Shown here piece by piece: positions 1 to 8,380 of a stretch of DNA of 64,000 nt. The notes under the pieces are model-generated. The model was not told the DNA's origin and ran no database searches. It saw only the letters and a list, made by a program, of their open reading frames with translations. A program made the translations under genes and the position numbers. Source of the DNA: Pseudomonas sp. H3(2019) (GTDB lineage: Bacteria > Pseudomonadota > Gammaproteobacteria > Pseudomonadales > Pseudomonadaceae); assembly GCF_007713465.1 (NCBI RefSeq), contig NZ_VMSG01000019.1, positions 62,001-126,000 of the forward strand, read 5' to 3'. Position 1 is the stretch's first letter, and each line of letters begins with the position of its first letter.

Positions 1-1524
1 GCGCATACTCACGCTGGGCATGGCTTGCAGCACCTGGCGCAGGGTTCTGCCTGGCAGGGGTTGGTAGCGTACGGCGCTACTGCCATTGGGCATGCGGTAC
101 AGATCGAGGATCGGTGGAGTGTTCAGGCCTGTACGGGCCAGGCGTTGGCTGTTTTCGGCGAAGCGCTCGGAATAGGGATACAGGCTGCCATAGGTATGCC
201 AACGGCGGGCACGGAACAGCTTCAGAAAACTGCCATCCTCGAGTTTGAGGACTTTGGGTCCAAGGCCGTCTTCTTCGACCACCTGAGCGTTGACGGTCAT
301 GCGTTGGGCGTCGTCGTCAGAGAGGCTGCGAACCGAAAGCTTCGACAGACGGTTTGTGCGCTGGGCAATGCTCAGCGCAGCCATCAGTGCCAGCGGTATC
401 CACAGCAGGAACCAATGCTCCCGGGGGGTGTACAGGATGTCGCCACCCTCTGCCAGGCTGGCCCCTATACCGAATACCATCAGGGTCGACGCCAGGATAA
501 ACAGCGGTTGCGAGCGCTGGCGCCAGCAGTTGAACAGCCCTAGAAGCTGCATGGCCAGCCAGGGCAGGAACCCGATGATGCCGACATAGAAGAGCACGCC
601 CAAGGCAAAGCTATGAGGTTCGCGGAAGGGATACCCAACCCCCGGATCGATGCTCAGCGTCGCGTCATAACCATGGCCAGTCCAGGGCGCATCAGCGATC
701 AGATGCAGCGCCTGTTTCCAGATTTCGAAGCGGTAAGAGTCACCGCGGGCCAGGAGCATGTCCGGGAAGGCGGCCAGCAAGCTTGCGCCAAGGATGCCGA
801 TGATGGCCAGTAGCAACAATGAACGACGGTTCCAGCAAATGAATGCCAGCCAGAGGCCTGCCATGGCGATGGCAACCAGGGGCGTTCTGGAACTGGTTGC
901 AAGGGCGGCCGCGAACATGATCAGAAAGGCCGGGAAAATGCCGAGCAGCAGCTTCGGATTGCGCACGGTCATGCCCAGAAAAAACCAGTAGGTGCAGAAA
1001 AAGCCGAACAGGTGGGAGCTGAGCAAGGGGTTGTCAAAGACACCCCCGCCAATCATTCGGTCGCCCGGTGCATAGTGCGACAGGAAAATATAAAGATTGA
1101 ATACGCTGGCGACCAACGCTACCAGGGCTGCGGCCAGCAGGACGAGTTTGAAGCTTTCGGCACGGTAGCGCAGCAGCAGGCTGGCACCAGCAAAGAGCAT
1201 GAAAATATACAGCGGTGGTTTTGTCAGGCTGAACAGGCTGTCTGGCGTAGGGCTCCAGTTCAGTGACAGCAGCGCCCAGCCGGAATAAAGCAGGAATACC
1301 TGAACCAGCGGCTCTCGCAGGACGTTCTTCAATTCACTGGGGCGAATGCACAGGGCTATCAGGGCGGGGGTGCTCACGAGGCCGTAAAACAGCTTTTGGT
1401 AGCTGCCGCGTGTAGGCAGAAAAAACAGTCCGCAAAGCAAAAGAAAAAAGCCCAGCGGCAGCATCCACAGGCAAATGAAATCGAAAACCCGGGTCGCTCT
1501 GGTATTGATGCTGCTGAATGGCAT
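1..1524 (-). CDS. O-antigen ligase-like membrane protein fused to a kinase-like tail (3' end outside window)
   Basis: The reading frame is open for 508 codons from an ATG at 1524 and runs off the left edge. Residues about 1-410 are very hydrophobic with many membrane segments. They carry features of the Wzy_C/WaaL family: an SSRTP motif after the middle helices and a conserved PHSFALGVLFYVGI loop, where the His is typical of O-antigen ligases. From about residue 415 the sequence becomes soluble and resembles the N-lobe of the RIO/aminoglycoside-phosphotransferase kinases used in lipopolysaccharide core phosphorylation (VLKLEDGSFLKLFRARRW, then an LPGRTLRQVL-like segment). Related proteins are, as I recall, labelled bifunctional O-antigen ligase/aminoglycoside phosphotransferase family. 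It is divergent from msbA. The kinase catalytic loop, if present, lies outside the window, so activity cannot be judged. Confidence 0.75.
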   Translation of the reverse strand, partial: MPFSSINTRATRVFDFICLWMLPLGFFLLLCGLFFLPTRGSYQKLFYGLVSTPALIALCIRPSELKNVLREPLVQVFLLYSGWALLSLNWSPTPDSLFSLTKPPLYIFMLFAGASLLLRYRAESFKLVLLAAALVALVASVFNLYIFLSHYAPGDRMIGGGVFDNPLLSSHLFGFFCTYWFFLGMTVRNPKLLLGIFPAFLIMFAAALATSSRTPLVAIAMAGLWLAFICWNRRSLLLLAIIGILGASLLAAFPDMLLARGDSYRFEIWKQALHLIADAPWTGHGYDATLSIDPGVGYPFREPHSFALGVLFYVGIIGFLPWLAMQLLGLFNCWRQRSQPLFILASTLMVFGIGASLAEGGDILYTPREHWFLLWIPLALMAALSIAQRTNRLSKLSVRSLSDDDAQRMTVNAQVVEEDGLGPKVLKLEDGSFLKLFRARRWHTYGSLYPYSERFAENSQRLARTGLNTPPILDLYRMPNGSSAVRYQPLPGRTLRQVLQAMPSVSMR

Positions 1525-1683
1525 ACTGAACTGTATTCCGATTAAGGGTCGGTAATACTATCGTATCCGTCTACCCTGGTCCTGTGGAATATTACCGCCG
1601 GGTAACTCGTTCGAACGATCCCGGCTGAGACCGGAAGAAGCTGTGATAAAGTCAGCATCCTTTTTTTGAATACTTCGCGTGAT

Positions 1684-3489
1684 ATGACCGACTCCAGTCT
1701 CTCCGCAGGCCCTTCGAGCTTGAAAATCTATTTCCGACTCCTTGGTTATGTGCGGCCATATATCGGCCTGTTCACTCTGAGTATTGTCGGGTTTCTGATT
1801 TTCGCGTCGACTCAGCCGATGCTTGGCTACGTGCTCAAGTATTTCGTTGATGGCTTGTCCAATCCCGAGGCCGTACTGTTCCCCTCGATACCTTATCTGC
1901 GCGATCTGTCATTAATGCATGCTGTCCCCTTGCTGATCATCCTGATCGCCGCGTGGCAGGGCGCCGGTTCATACCTGGGCAACTTCTTCCTGGCCAAAGT
2001 CTCGCTGGGCCTGGTACATGATTTGCGCGTGCAGCTGTTCAACAACCTGCTGGTGTTGCCGAATCGTTACTTCGATCAGCACAACTCCGGGCACCTGATC
2101 TCACGCATCACCTTCAACGTGACCATGGTCACGGGTGCTGCGACAGATGCGATCAAGGTCGTGTTCCGGGAGGGCATGACGGTTATTTTCCTGTTTGTCT
2201 CCCTGCTGATCATGAACTGGCGCCTGACGCTGGTGATGGTTGCCATCCTGCCGCTGATTGCATTCATGGTGAGTCGCGCCAGCTCCAAGTTCCGCAAGCA
2301 GAGCAAGAAGATCCAGGTGGCGATGGGCGACGTGACCCATGTGGCCTCCGAGACCATTCAGGGGTATCGCGTGGTCCGCAGCTTCGGCGGTGAAAGCTAT
2401 GAGCGTGCGCGATTCAAACGCGCGAGCCAGAGCAACACCGACAAGCAACTGCGCATGACCCGTACCGGCGCCATCTACACACCGATGCTGCAGTTGGTGA
2501 TCTACACCGCCATGGCGGTGTTGATGTTCCTGGTGTTGGCCCTGCGCGGTGATGCGTCGGCGGGCGACATGGTGGCGTACATCACCCTTGCCGGCTTGCT
2601 GCCTAAACCGATTCGGCAGCTTTCGGAAGTCAGTTCGACGATTCAGAAGGGCGTTGCCGGGGCCGAGAGCATTTTCGAACAGTTGGATGTGACACCCGAA
2701 GTCGACAGAGGCAGTGTCGAGCGTGACTCCGTTACGGGGCGACTCGAGGTGCGTCACCTTAGCTTCACCTACCCGGGGACCGACCGTCAGGTGCTCGATG
2801 ACATCAGCTTTTCTGTCGAGCCCGGGCAAATGGTTGCCCTGGTGGGGCGTTCAGGAAGCGGAAAATCGACCCTGGCCAATCTGATTCCGCGTTTCTATCA
2901 CCACGATAAAGGCGAGATTCTTCTCGATGGGCTTGAAGTCGAGGAGTACAAACTGCTGAACCTGCGTCGGCATATCGCTCAAGTGACGCAGCATGTCACC
3001 TTGTTCAGTGACACCGTCACCAACAACATTGCCTATGGCGACCTCGCTGGCGCTCCCCGTGAAGATGTCGAGAAAGCCGCGAAAGATGCCTATGCCATGG
3101 ACTTTATTGCGCAGTTGCCTCAAGGCCTGGACACCCAGGTCGGCGAGAACGGCGTGCTGTTGTCCGGCGGCCAGCGTCAGCGTCTTGCGATTGCCCGGGC
3201 GCTGTTGAAAAACGCCCCGTTGTTGATTCTCGACGAAGCGACGTCGGCCCTTGATACCGAATCCGAGCGGCATATTCAGGCCGCCCTGGATCAGGTAATG
3301 AAAGGCCGTACAACGCTGGTGATAGCCCACCGTTTGTCGACCATCGAGAAGGCCGATCTGATCCTGGTCATGGATCACGGCCAGATTGTCGAGCGCGGTA
3401 CCCATTCCGAACTCCTGGCGAAGAATGGCTATTACGCTCGATTGAATGCACTGGGCCTCGATGAGCCCGCACCGCAAGGTATCGTCTGA
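1684..3489 (+). CDS. msbA: lipid A export ATP-binding/permease protein MsbA
   Basis: This is a half-size ABC exporter that flips lipid A-core from the inner to the outer leaflet of the inner membrane. Residues about 1-320 are the six-helix membrane domain; the nucleotide-binding domain follows. It has Walker A GRSGSGKST near residue 386, the LSGGQRQR signature near 493, Walker B LLILDEAT near 513 and the AHRLST switch near 549. The length of 601 aa fits the family. I chose the ATG at 1684 over an in-frame TTG at 1666; neither has a strong Shine-Dalgarno sequence. It sits between the O-antigen ligase-like gene and the sulfotransferase/hldE genes, as expected for a lipopolysaccharide locus. Confidence 0.95.
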   Translation: MTDSSLSAGPSSLKIYFRLLGYVRPYIGLFTLSIVGFLIFASTQPMLGYVLKYFVDGLSNPEAVLFPSIPYLRDLSLMHAVPLLIILIAAWQGAGSYLGNFFLAKVSLGLVHDLRVQLFNNLLVLPNRYFDQHNSGHLISRITFNVTMVTGAATDAIKVVFREGMTVIFLFVSLLIMNWRLTLVMVAILPLIAFMVSRASSKFRKQSKKIQVAMGDVTHVASETIQGYRVVRSFGGESYERARFKRASQSNTDKQLRMTRTGAIYTPMLQLVIYTAMAVLMFLVLALRGDASAGDMVAYITLAGLLPKPIRQLSEVSSTIQKGVAGAESIFEQLDVTPEVDRGSVERDSVTGRLEVRHLSFTYPGTDRQVLDDISFSVEPGQMVALVGRSGSGKSTLANLIPRFYHHDKGEILLDGLEVEEYKLLNLRRHIAQVTQHVTLFSDTVTNNIAYGDLAGAPREDVEKAAKDAYAMDFIAQLPQGLDTQVGENGVLLSGGQRQRLAIARALLKNAPLLILDEATSALDTESERHIQAALDQVMKGRTTLVIAHRLSTIEKADLILVMDHGQIVERGTHSELLAKNGYYARLNALGLDEPAPQGIV

Positions 3490-3496
3490 TTCCCAT

Positions 3497-3523
3497 TTCA
3501 GGGTGAGCCATGCTCACCCTGAA
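3497..3523. terminator. hairpin after msbA
   Basis: A perfect 12-bp inverted repeat (TTCAGGGTGAGC and its complement) encloses a 3-nt loop eight bases after the msbA stop. No T-run follows, so it is either a weak or factor-assisted terminator or an mRNA-stabilising stem. Confidence 0.45.
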
Positions 3524-3625
3524 GCCGCCTCGGCGTGCAGTGCGCTCAGGGTGTTTGTGTCCAGATCTTTACAGTCTTGACTATGTCTAAATAAATTTCG
3601 GTATTTCGCCTGCTACGGTTCGAGC

Positions 3626-4378
3626 ATGAATCATTGGCTTCGGGGTGGCTGTTCGCCTCGCGTGGGTACCGGAATGTTGCAGCGCTTTTTATGGAAGCTA
3701 TTACCCAAACAGCAGCGAGCGTTCCTGCTGGGGCGTTTGTCGGTCAGGGATCGGCAAGTGGTGAACAAGGCGATGTCGGGCAATGTGCGCTTTCCTCAGG
3801 CCTTCCAGCAGCGCTCCTGTGTGTTCATCCACATCCCCAAGTGTGCCGGGAGCAGCGTGTGCTCCGCGTTATTCGACGGCTGGAAACCTGGGCATTTGCC
3901 GCTGTACTGGTACGAACAGCAATTTCCCGAGCAGTTTTCCAGCAGTTTCAAATTCACCTTCGTTCGTGACCCTTTGGAGCGGGCCTATTCGGCCTACGCT
4001 TTCCTGCGTGGCAACGAACTGGGGGCGCGCGACCGACAGGCCCAGGCGCTGGTCCGTCATTACCGTGACTTCGATGACTTCATCGGCGGCTGGCTGCATC
4101 CGGAGAACGTTCAGAAACAGATGCATTTCGTTCCCCAGACCGACTTCCTGGTCGACTCCATGGGGCATATGGCGATGGATTTCGTGGGGTATCAGGAACA
4201 CCTGGGTCGTGACTTTCAAGTGCTTTGCGAGCATTTAGGGGTTGTCTCGTTATTACCCCATGTGAACAGCTCGCAGCATCGCCAATCGGCGCCCGCTCGT
4301 GATTTTTGCTCGGTACGCACTCGCCGTTTGGTGCGTCGGGTCTACCAACGTGACTATGAGATGCTCGGCTATGAGTAA
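3626..4378 (+). CDS. sulfotransferase family protein (PAPS-dependent, probable polysaccharide/LPS sulfation)
   Basis: This 250-aa protein matches the Sulfotransfer_2 type of carbohydrate sulfotransferase. The 5'-phosphosulfate-binding loop is HIPKCAGSS (about residues 69-77) and the 3'-phosphate-binding motif is FVRDPLERAYSAY (about 112-124). Both contact the donor PAPS. No convincing signal peptide is seen, so it is probably cytoplasmic or peripheral. The stop codon overlaps the start of cysC, so the donor-making enzyme is translationally coupled to it. Its place between msbA and hldE suggests that the acceptor is a lipopolysaccharide or other surface glycan, which is inference. A weak promoter (TTTACA, 17 bp, ATAAAT; 3568-3596) precedes it. 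Confidence 0.85.
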   Translation: MNHWLRGGCSPRVGTGMLQRFLWKLLPKQQRAFLLGRLSVRDRQVVNKAMSGNVRFPQAFQQRSCVFIHIPKCAGSSVCSALFDGWKPGHLPLYWYEQQFPEQFSSSFKFTFVRDPLERAYSAYAFLRGNELGARDRQAQALVRHYRDFDDFIGGWLHPENVQKQMHFVPQTDFLVDSMGHMAMDFVGYQEHLGRDFQVLCEHLGVVSLLPHVNSSQHRQSAPARDFCSVRTRRLVRRVYQRDYEMLGYE

Positions 4379-4982
4379 ATTGTCGTTTGTCTGCGAGCAG
4401 CCTCCACAGATCCGCCCTTACGCATTGTCGTTGTCACCCTCGGCCCGAGCAGCGCTCAAGCATCAACAACCGTGTTGCCTGTGGCTGACGGGGTTGTCCG
4501 GTGCCGGCAAGTCGACCTTGGCCAATGCGCTTGAGGTACAGCTCAATGAGCAGGGGCGCCACACCTTTGTGCTGGATGGCGACAACGTGCGCAACGGTTT
4601 GTGCAATGACCTGGGCATGGGAGCGGCAGCGCGCAAGGAAAACATCCGGCGTATTGCCGAAGTGGCGCGGTTGATGGTCGACGCGGGGCTGATTGTGATT
4701 GTCTCGGCAATTTCGCCGTTTCAGGCCGATCGAGCGTCGGCCAGAGCCTTGTTCCGCGAGGGCGAGTTTCTTGAGGTGTATGTCAGCACGCCGTTCGACA
4801 TCTGCGCCCGGCGCGATCCCAAGGGTTTGTATCAAGCTGCACTGCAAGGGCGAATCAAGGACTTCACCGGTCTCGACAGCCCTTATGAAGCACCGCAGCA
4901 GGCGGACTGCGAAATCAATACCGACGAGGTCGAACTGACCGGCGCCGTGCAGCACGTCCTGAGTGTTTTGTTTAAAAAATGA
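4371..4982 (+). CDS. cysC: adenylylsulfate kinase (APS kinase)
   Basis: The 203-aa enzyme phosphorylates adenosine 5'-phosphosulfate to PAPS. It shows the P-loop GLSGAGKST (about residues 41-48), the LDGDNVRNGL motif after the second strand, the VSAISPF segment and the family's DPKGLY and FTGLDSPYE motifs near the end. The ATG at 4371 lies inside the end of the sulfotransferase gene (8-bp overlap); an in-frame ATG at 4356 is an alternative. It is a stand-alone kinase, not a CysN-CysC fusion. Pseudomonads generally reduce APS directly for cysteine synthesis, so a separate APS kinase next to a sulfotransferase most likely serves sulfation. Confidence 0.93.
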   Translation: MSKLSFVCEQPPQIRPYALSLSPSARAALKHQQPCCLWLTGLSGAGKSTLANALEVQLNEQGRHTFVLDGDNVRNGLCNDLGMGAAARKENIRRIAEVARLMVDAGLIVIVSAISPFQADRASARALFREGEFLEVYVSTPFDICARRDPKGLYQAALQGRIKDFTGLDSPYEAPQQADCEINTDEVELTGAVQHVLSVLFKK

Positions 4983-5085
4983 ACAATATAGCGGCGTGAT
5001 ACACACCTGTTGAAGCTGTCGAACTAGGCAGCGTTCACGCTGTGCTAATATCGCGCCCCTGTTCATTTTGTATGTGGGTTGCACC

Positions 5086-6507
5086 ATGAAGTTGTCCATG
5101 CCGCGATTCGATCAAGCCCCTGTCTTGGTGGTCGGCGATGTCATGCTCGACCGTTACTGGCATGGTGGTACCTCACGGATTTCTCCTGAGGCACCGGTGC
5201 CGGTGGTCAAGGTCGAGCAAATCGAAGACCGCCCGGGCGGTGCTGCCAACGTTGCCTTGAACATTGCCGCGCTCGGCGCGCCGGCGTCCCTGGTCGGTGT
5301 GACCGGTGATGACGAGGCCGCCGACAGCCTGACCAATAGCCTCAAAGGCGCCGGTGTGCGTGCGTTGTTTCAGCGCATCGCGCATCAACCGACCATCGTC
5401 AAGCTGCGGGTCATGAGTCGTCACCAGCAATTGCTGCGTATCGACTTCGAAGAACCGTTTGCCACCGACGCACTGGCGCTCGGCGCTGAAGTCGACGGCC
5501 TGCTCGAAGGCATCAAAGTGCTGGTGTTGTCCGACTACGGCAAAGGCGCGTTGAAGAACCATCAGGTGCTGATCCAGGCCGCACGTGCCCGTGGCATTCC
5601 GGTGCTGGCGGATCCCAAAGGCAAGGATTTCTCGATTTACCGTGGTGCCAGCCTGATCACCCCGAACCTCAGCGAGTTCGAAACCATTGTTGGCGGTTGC
5701 GCCGATGAGCACGATCTGGTCAGCAAGGGCGCGAAGCTGATGCACGACCTTGATCTCGGCGCCTTGCTGGTCACGCGTGGCGAGCACGGCATGACCTTGC
5801 TGCGTCCTGATCATCCGGCGCTGCACTTGCCTGCACGGGCTCGTGAAGTATTTGATGTGACCGGTGCCGGTGACACGGTGATTTCTACGTTGGCGGCGGC
5901 GATTGCTGCTGGCGAAGAACTGCCGCACGCAGTGGCCCTGGCCAACCTGGCTGCTGGCATCGTGGTCGGCAAGCTGGGTACGGCAGCGATCAGTGCTCCG
6001 GAGTTGCGTCGCGCGATTCAGCGTGAAGAAGGTTCTGAACGGGGTGTTCTGGGCCTGGAGCAATTGCTGCTGGCCGTCGACGATGCGCGTGCGCACAAAG
6101 AGAAGATCGTCTTTACCAATGGCTGCTTCGACATCCTCCATGCGGGCCATGTGACCTACCTGGAGCAGGCGCGGGCGCAGGGCGATCGTTTGATCGTTGC
6201 GGTCAACGACGATGCATCGGTGAGCCGCTTGAAAGGTCCGGGGCGGCCGATCAACAGCGTTGACCGGCGCATGGCGGTACTGGCAGGTCTGGGTGCGGTG
6301 GACTGGGTGATCAGCTTCCCTGAAGGCACTCCGGAAAACCTCCTGGCGCAGGTCAAGCCGGACGTGCTGGTCAAGGGCGGCGATTACGGGATCGACCAGG
6401 TGGTCGGCGCCGACATCGTCAGCGCTTATGGTGGAACAGTGAAAGTGCTGGGGCTGGTGGAAAACAGCTCGACGACGGCAATTGTCGAGAAGATTCGCAA
6501 GACCTGA
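5086..6507 (+). CDS. hldE: bifunctional D-glycero-beta-D-manno-heptose-7-phosphate kinase / heptose-1-phosphate adenylyltransferase HldE
   Basis: HldE (RfaE) makes the ADP-heptose precursor of the lipopolysaccharide inner core in the cytoplasm. Residues about 1-320 form a PfkB/ribokinase-type kinase with the GGAANVA motif near the start and the GAGDTV catalytic motif near 260. Residues about 340-473 form the cytidylyltransferase-like domain with GCFDILHAGH (HxGH near 351). The 473-aa length matches full two-domain HldE. The ATG at 5086 is used; a TTG six codons upstream is less likely. About 100 bp without a gene separates it from cysC, leaving room for its own promoter. Confidence 0.96.
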   Translation: MKLSMPRFDQAPVLVVGDVMLDRYWHGGTSRISPEAPVPVVKVEQIEDRPGGAANVALNIAALGAPASLVGVTGDDEAADSLTNSLKGAGVRALFQRIAHQPTIVKLRVMSRHQQLLRIDFEEPFATDALALGAEVDGLLEGIKVLVLSDYGKGALKNHQVLIQAARARGIPVLADPKGKDFSIYRGASLITPNLSEFETIVGGCADEHDLVSKGAKLMHDLDLGALLVTRGEHGMTLLRPDHPALHLPARAREVFDVTGAGDTVISTLAAAIAAGEELPHAVALANLAAGIVVGKLGTAAISAPELRRAIQREEGSERGVLGLEQLLLAVDDARAHKEKIVFTNGCFDILHAGHVTYLEQARAQGDRLIVAVNDDASVSRLKGPGRPINSVDRRMAVLAGLGAVDWVISFPEGTPENLLAQVKPDVLVKGGDYGIDQVVGADIVSAYGGTVKVLGLVENSSTTAIVEKIRKT

Positions 6508-6518
6508 GTCGTTACACG

Positions 6519-6549
6519 GATCGTTCCCACGCAGAGCGTGGGAACGATC
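6519..6549. repeat. REP-type palindrome (GTTCCCACGC family), possible bidirectional terminator
   Basis: GATCGTTCCCACGC, three bases, then the exact complement form a 14-bp perfect stem between the convergent ends of hldE and the next gene. The same core occurs in larger paired form at 20608-20718 and 59332-59442. Confidence 0.8.
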
Positions 6550-6558
6550 ATCTAAGGG

Positions 6559-7524
6559 TTAGCGTGCGGCCTTGCGCGGCACAATTTTCTTCAGCAGCAG
6601 TCTGGCCTTGCCGGTCAATCGGCTGAAACCCGATGCCTTGCCCGGTTGGCTCAAGCCCTGCTGCCTGAGCCAGTCCTTCCAGCGAATCCGTTCGTCACGC
6701 ACCAGCCAGCCTTCCTGCCGGGCAAAACTCTCTGCCAGATACAGTCCGCGTGTGCTTGCGGGGTAGAGCTGATCTTTTTTCAGGGTATAGAGCTCGGGCA
6801 ACGGCTGGCCATCCTCAAGCGGCATCAGATACAGGTCGGGGTGCTTGCGATCCAGTCGCGCAACGAGTTGATCGCCTTCAAGGCGTTCATCGACATGGAA
6901 CAGGCTCAGCGATTTGGTTTCCTTGGGCACGTCCAGGCGCAAATCGTAAATCAACTGCAACGAAGCCGTGGGCAGATGCACGTAGGCCCGTGGGCGTTCG
7001 ATCAACTGCATATTGGCGCAGCGCACCGGGCGTGCAGCGCCAGACAGCGGCGTCAGGCGAAACGGCAGCGCCTCGCGGTAATGCAGCGCGCTGGCGTAGG
7101 GCGCTGGCAGCCAGGTGTCATTGAAGCGCCCGCCGAGCCAGCCTTCAGGGGTTTCCAACAGGCATTCTTCGGCGATCTCCTGAATGGCCGTGTGCAACGG
7201 CAGGTTCAGTTCGTGAGCCGGCACATAACCCGAGATCAGTTTGAGCACTACATCGCCACGGTCCTGACGGCGCTGGCGGACCAGCACCCAGTAATCGCGA
7301 TTCTGCCAGTGCAGGGTCAGCCGCACCGAAACGCCCAGGTTAGCCAGCTCCAGTGAGAAGTGCTCTGGATTGGCTACTGTGACCGGGCGCCGACGTTGCA
7401 GGGTCTGGGAGAAATTCAGCGGCCTGCCGACACTCTGATAACTCAGGCCTTCGGGAGTCGCTTCGACGTATAACGGCAGGGTCTTGAAGTTGCTGGGGTT
7501 TTTTCTTATGAGCGTTCGCGGCAT
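6559..7524 (-). CDS. conserved pseudomonad protein of unknown function
   Basis: I recognise this 321-aa protein only as a conserved Pseudomonas gene, sometimes labelled 'metal ABC transporter ATPase'. That label is not supported here: I see no Walker A, signature or Walker B motif, no signal peptide and no membrane segment. It is rich in Arg and Leu, begins MPRTLIRKNP, and has a basic C-terminus (KARLLLKKIVPRK). The start at 7524 is backed by an AAGGAG site 6 bases upstream. The middle contains a region of alternating hydrophobic strands with VSVRLTLHW and VLKLISGYVP. It is convergent with hldE and 43 bp downstream of the aldo/keto reductase gene, so it could be last in a three-gene transcript. 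Confidence 0.8.
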   Translation of the reverse strand: MPRTLIRKNPSNFKTLPLYVEATPEGLSYQSVGRPLNFSQTLQRRRPVTVANPEHFSLELANLGVSVRLTLHWQNRDYWVLVRQRRQDRGDVVLKLISGYVPAHELNLPLHTAIQEIAEECLLETPEGWLGGRFNDTWLPAPYASALHYREALPFRLTPLSGAARPVRCANMQLIERPRAYVHLPTASLQLIYDLRLDVPKETKSLSLFHVDERLEGDQLVARLDRKHPDLYLMPLEDGQPLPELYTLKKDQLYPASTRGLYLAESFARQEGWLVRDERIRWKDWLRQQGLSQPGKASGFSRLTGKARLLLKKIVPRKAAR

Positions 7525-7567
7525 GTCGGCTCCTTCTTGCGTCGGGGTCGGCCGCCTTGGCGGCTGT

Positions 7568-8380
7568 TCAACGACTACGTAGGACTTGAGCAACAATCGC
7601 CACATTGTGGGCGAGGTGCAGCGGATTAATGGTCCCGACAATAGCACTGGCGACACCGGACTGCGCAAACAACAATTCGAAGCTGGCGCGTACCGGATCA
7701 ACGCCCGGGCTGAGGCAGACGTGACCGCTGGCCAGAGCCTTCTTCACCAGGATCGCTTTGCCGTGGGCAGCAGCGTAGTCGATGACTGGCCGCTCGGCCT
7801 GTTCGTTGAGATTGTAGGTGATCATGGCGCAATCGCCTTGTTCCAGAGCCTTCAAGCCACCATCGACAGTTTTGCCGGAAAACCCGAACCCGCGAATCTT
7901 GCCTTCGCGCTTAAGCTCGGCGAGGGTCTGGTAGACCTCGCACTCGTTGAGGATCGCCAGGTCGTTTCCGTCCGAATGCACCAGCACCAGATCAATAAAG
8001 TCGGTTTCCAGGCGTTGCAGGCTACGCTCCACGGAAAAACGTGTGTGTGCAGCGCTGAAATCGTGGTGCGACTGGCCATCGGCGAACTCTTCACCGACCT
8101 TGCTGACAATCACCCACTCCTGACGCTGACCGCGCAGCAGCGGGCCGAGGCGTTCTTCGCTGCGGCCATAGGCGGGCGCGGTATCGATCAGGTTGATGCC
8201 CAGGTCACGGGTCAGCTTGAGCAGCCTGCGCGCTTCATCATCGTCCGGGATCTGGAAGCCGTTGGGATATTTCACCCCTTGGTCGCGGCCAAGCTTCACC
8301 GTGCCCAGGCCCAGTGGCGAAACCAGCAGGCCAGTACTGCCCAACGGGCGATGCAGGTCGTGCAGGGTGGCTTGGCTCAT
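7568..8380 (-). CDS. aldo/keto reductase
   Basis: This is a 270-aa NADPH-dependent oxidoreductase of the aldo/keto reductase family. The catalytic tetrad is visible as Asp66 and Tyr71 (LIDTAPAYGRSEE), Lys94 (IVSKVGE) and His135 (LVHSDGND). The substrate is not predictable. Its ATG overlaps the stop of the upstream FAD oxidoreductase by four bases (ATGA), indicating translational coupling, so the two may act on related compounds. Confidence 0.9.
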   Translation of the reverse strand: MSQATLHDLHRPLGSTGLLVSPLGLGTVKLGRDQGVKYPNGFQIPDDDEARRLLKLTRDLGINLIDTAPAYGRSEERLGPLLRGQRQEWVIVSKVGEEFADGQSHHDFSAAHTRFSVERSLQRLETDFIDLVLVHSDGNDLAILNECEVYQTLAELKREGKIRGFGFSGKTVDGGLKALEQGDCAMITYNLNEQAERPVIDYAAAHGKAILVKKALASGHVCLSPGVDPVRASFELLFAQSGVASAIVGTINPLHLAHNVAIVAQVLRSR

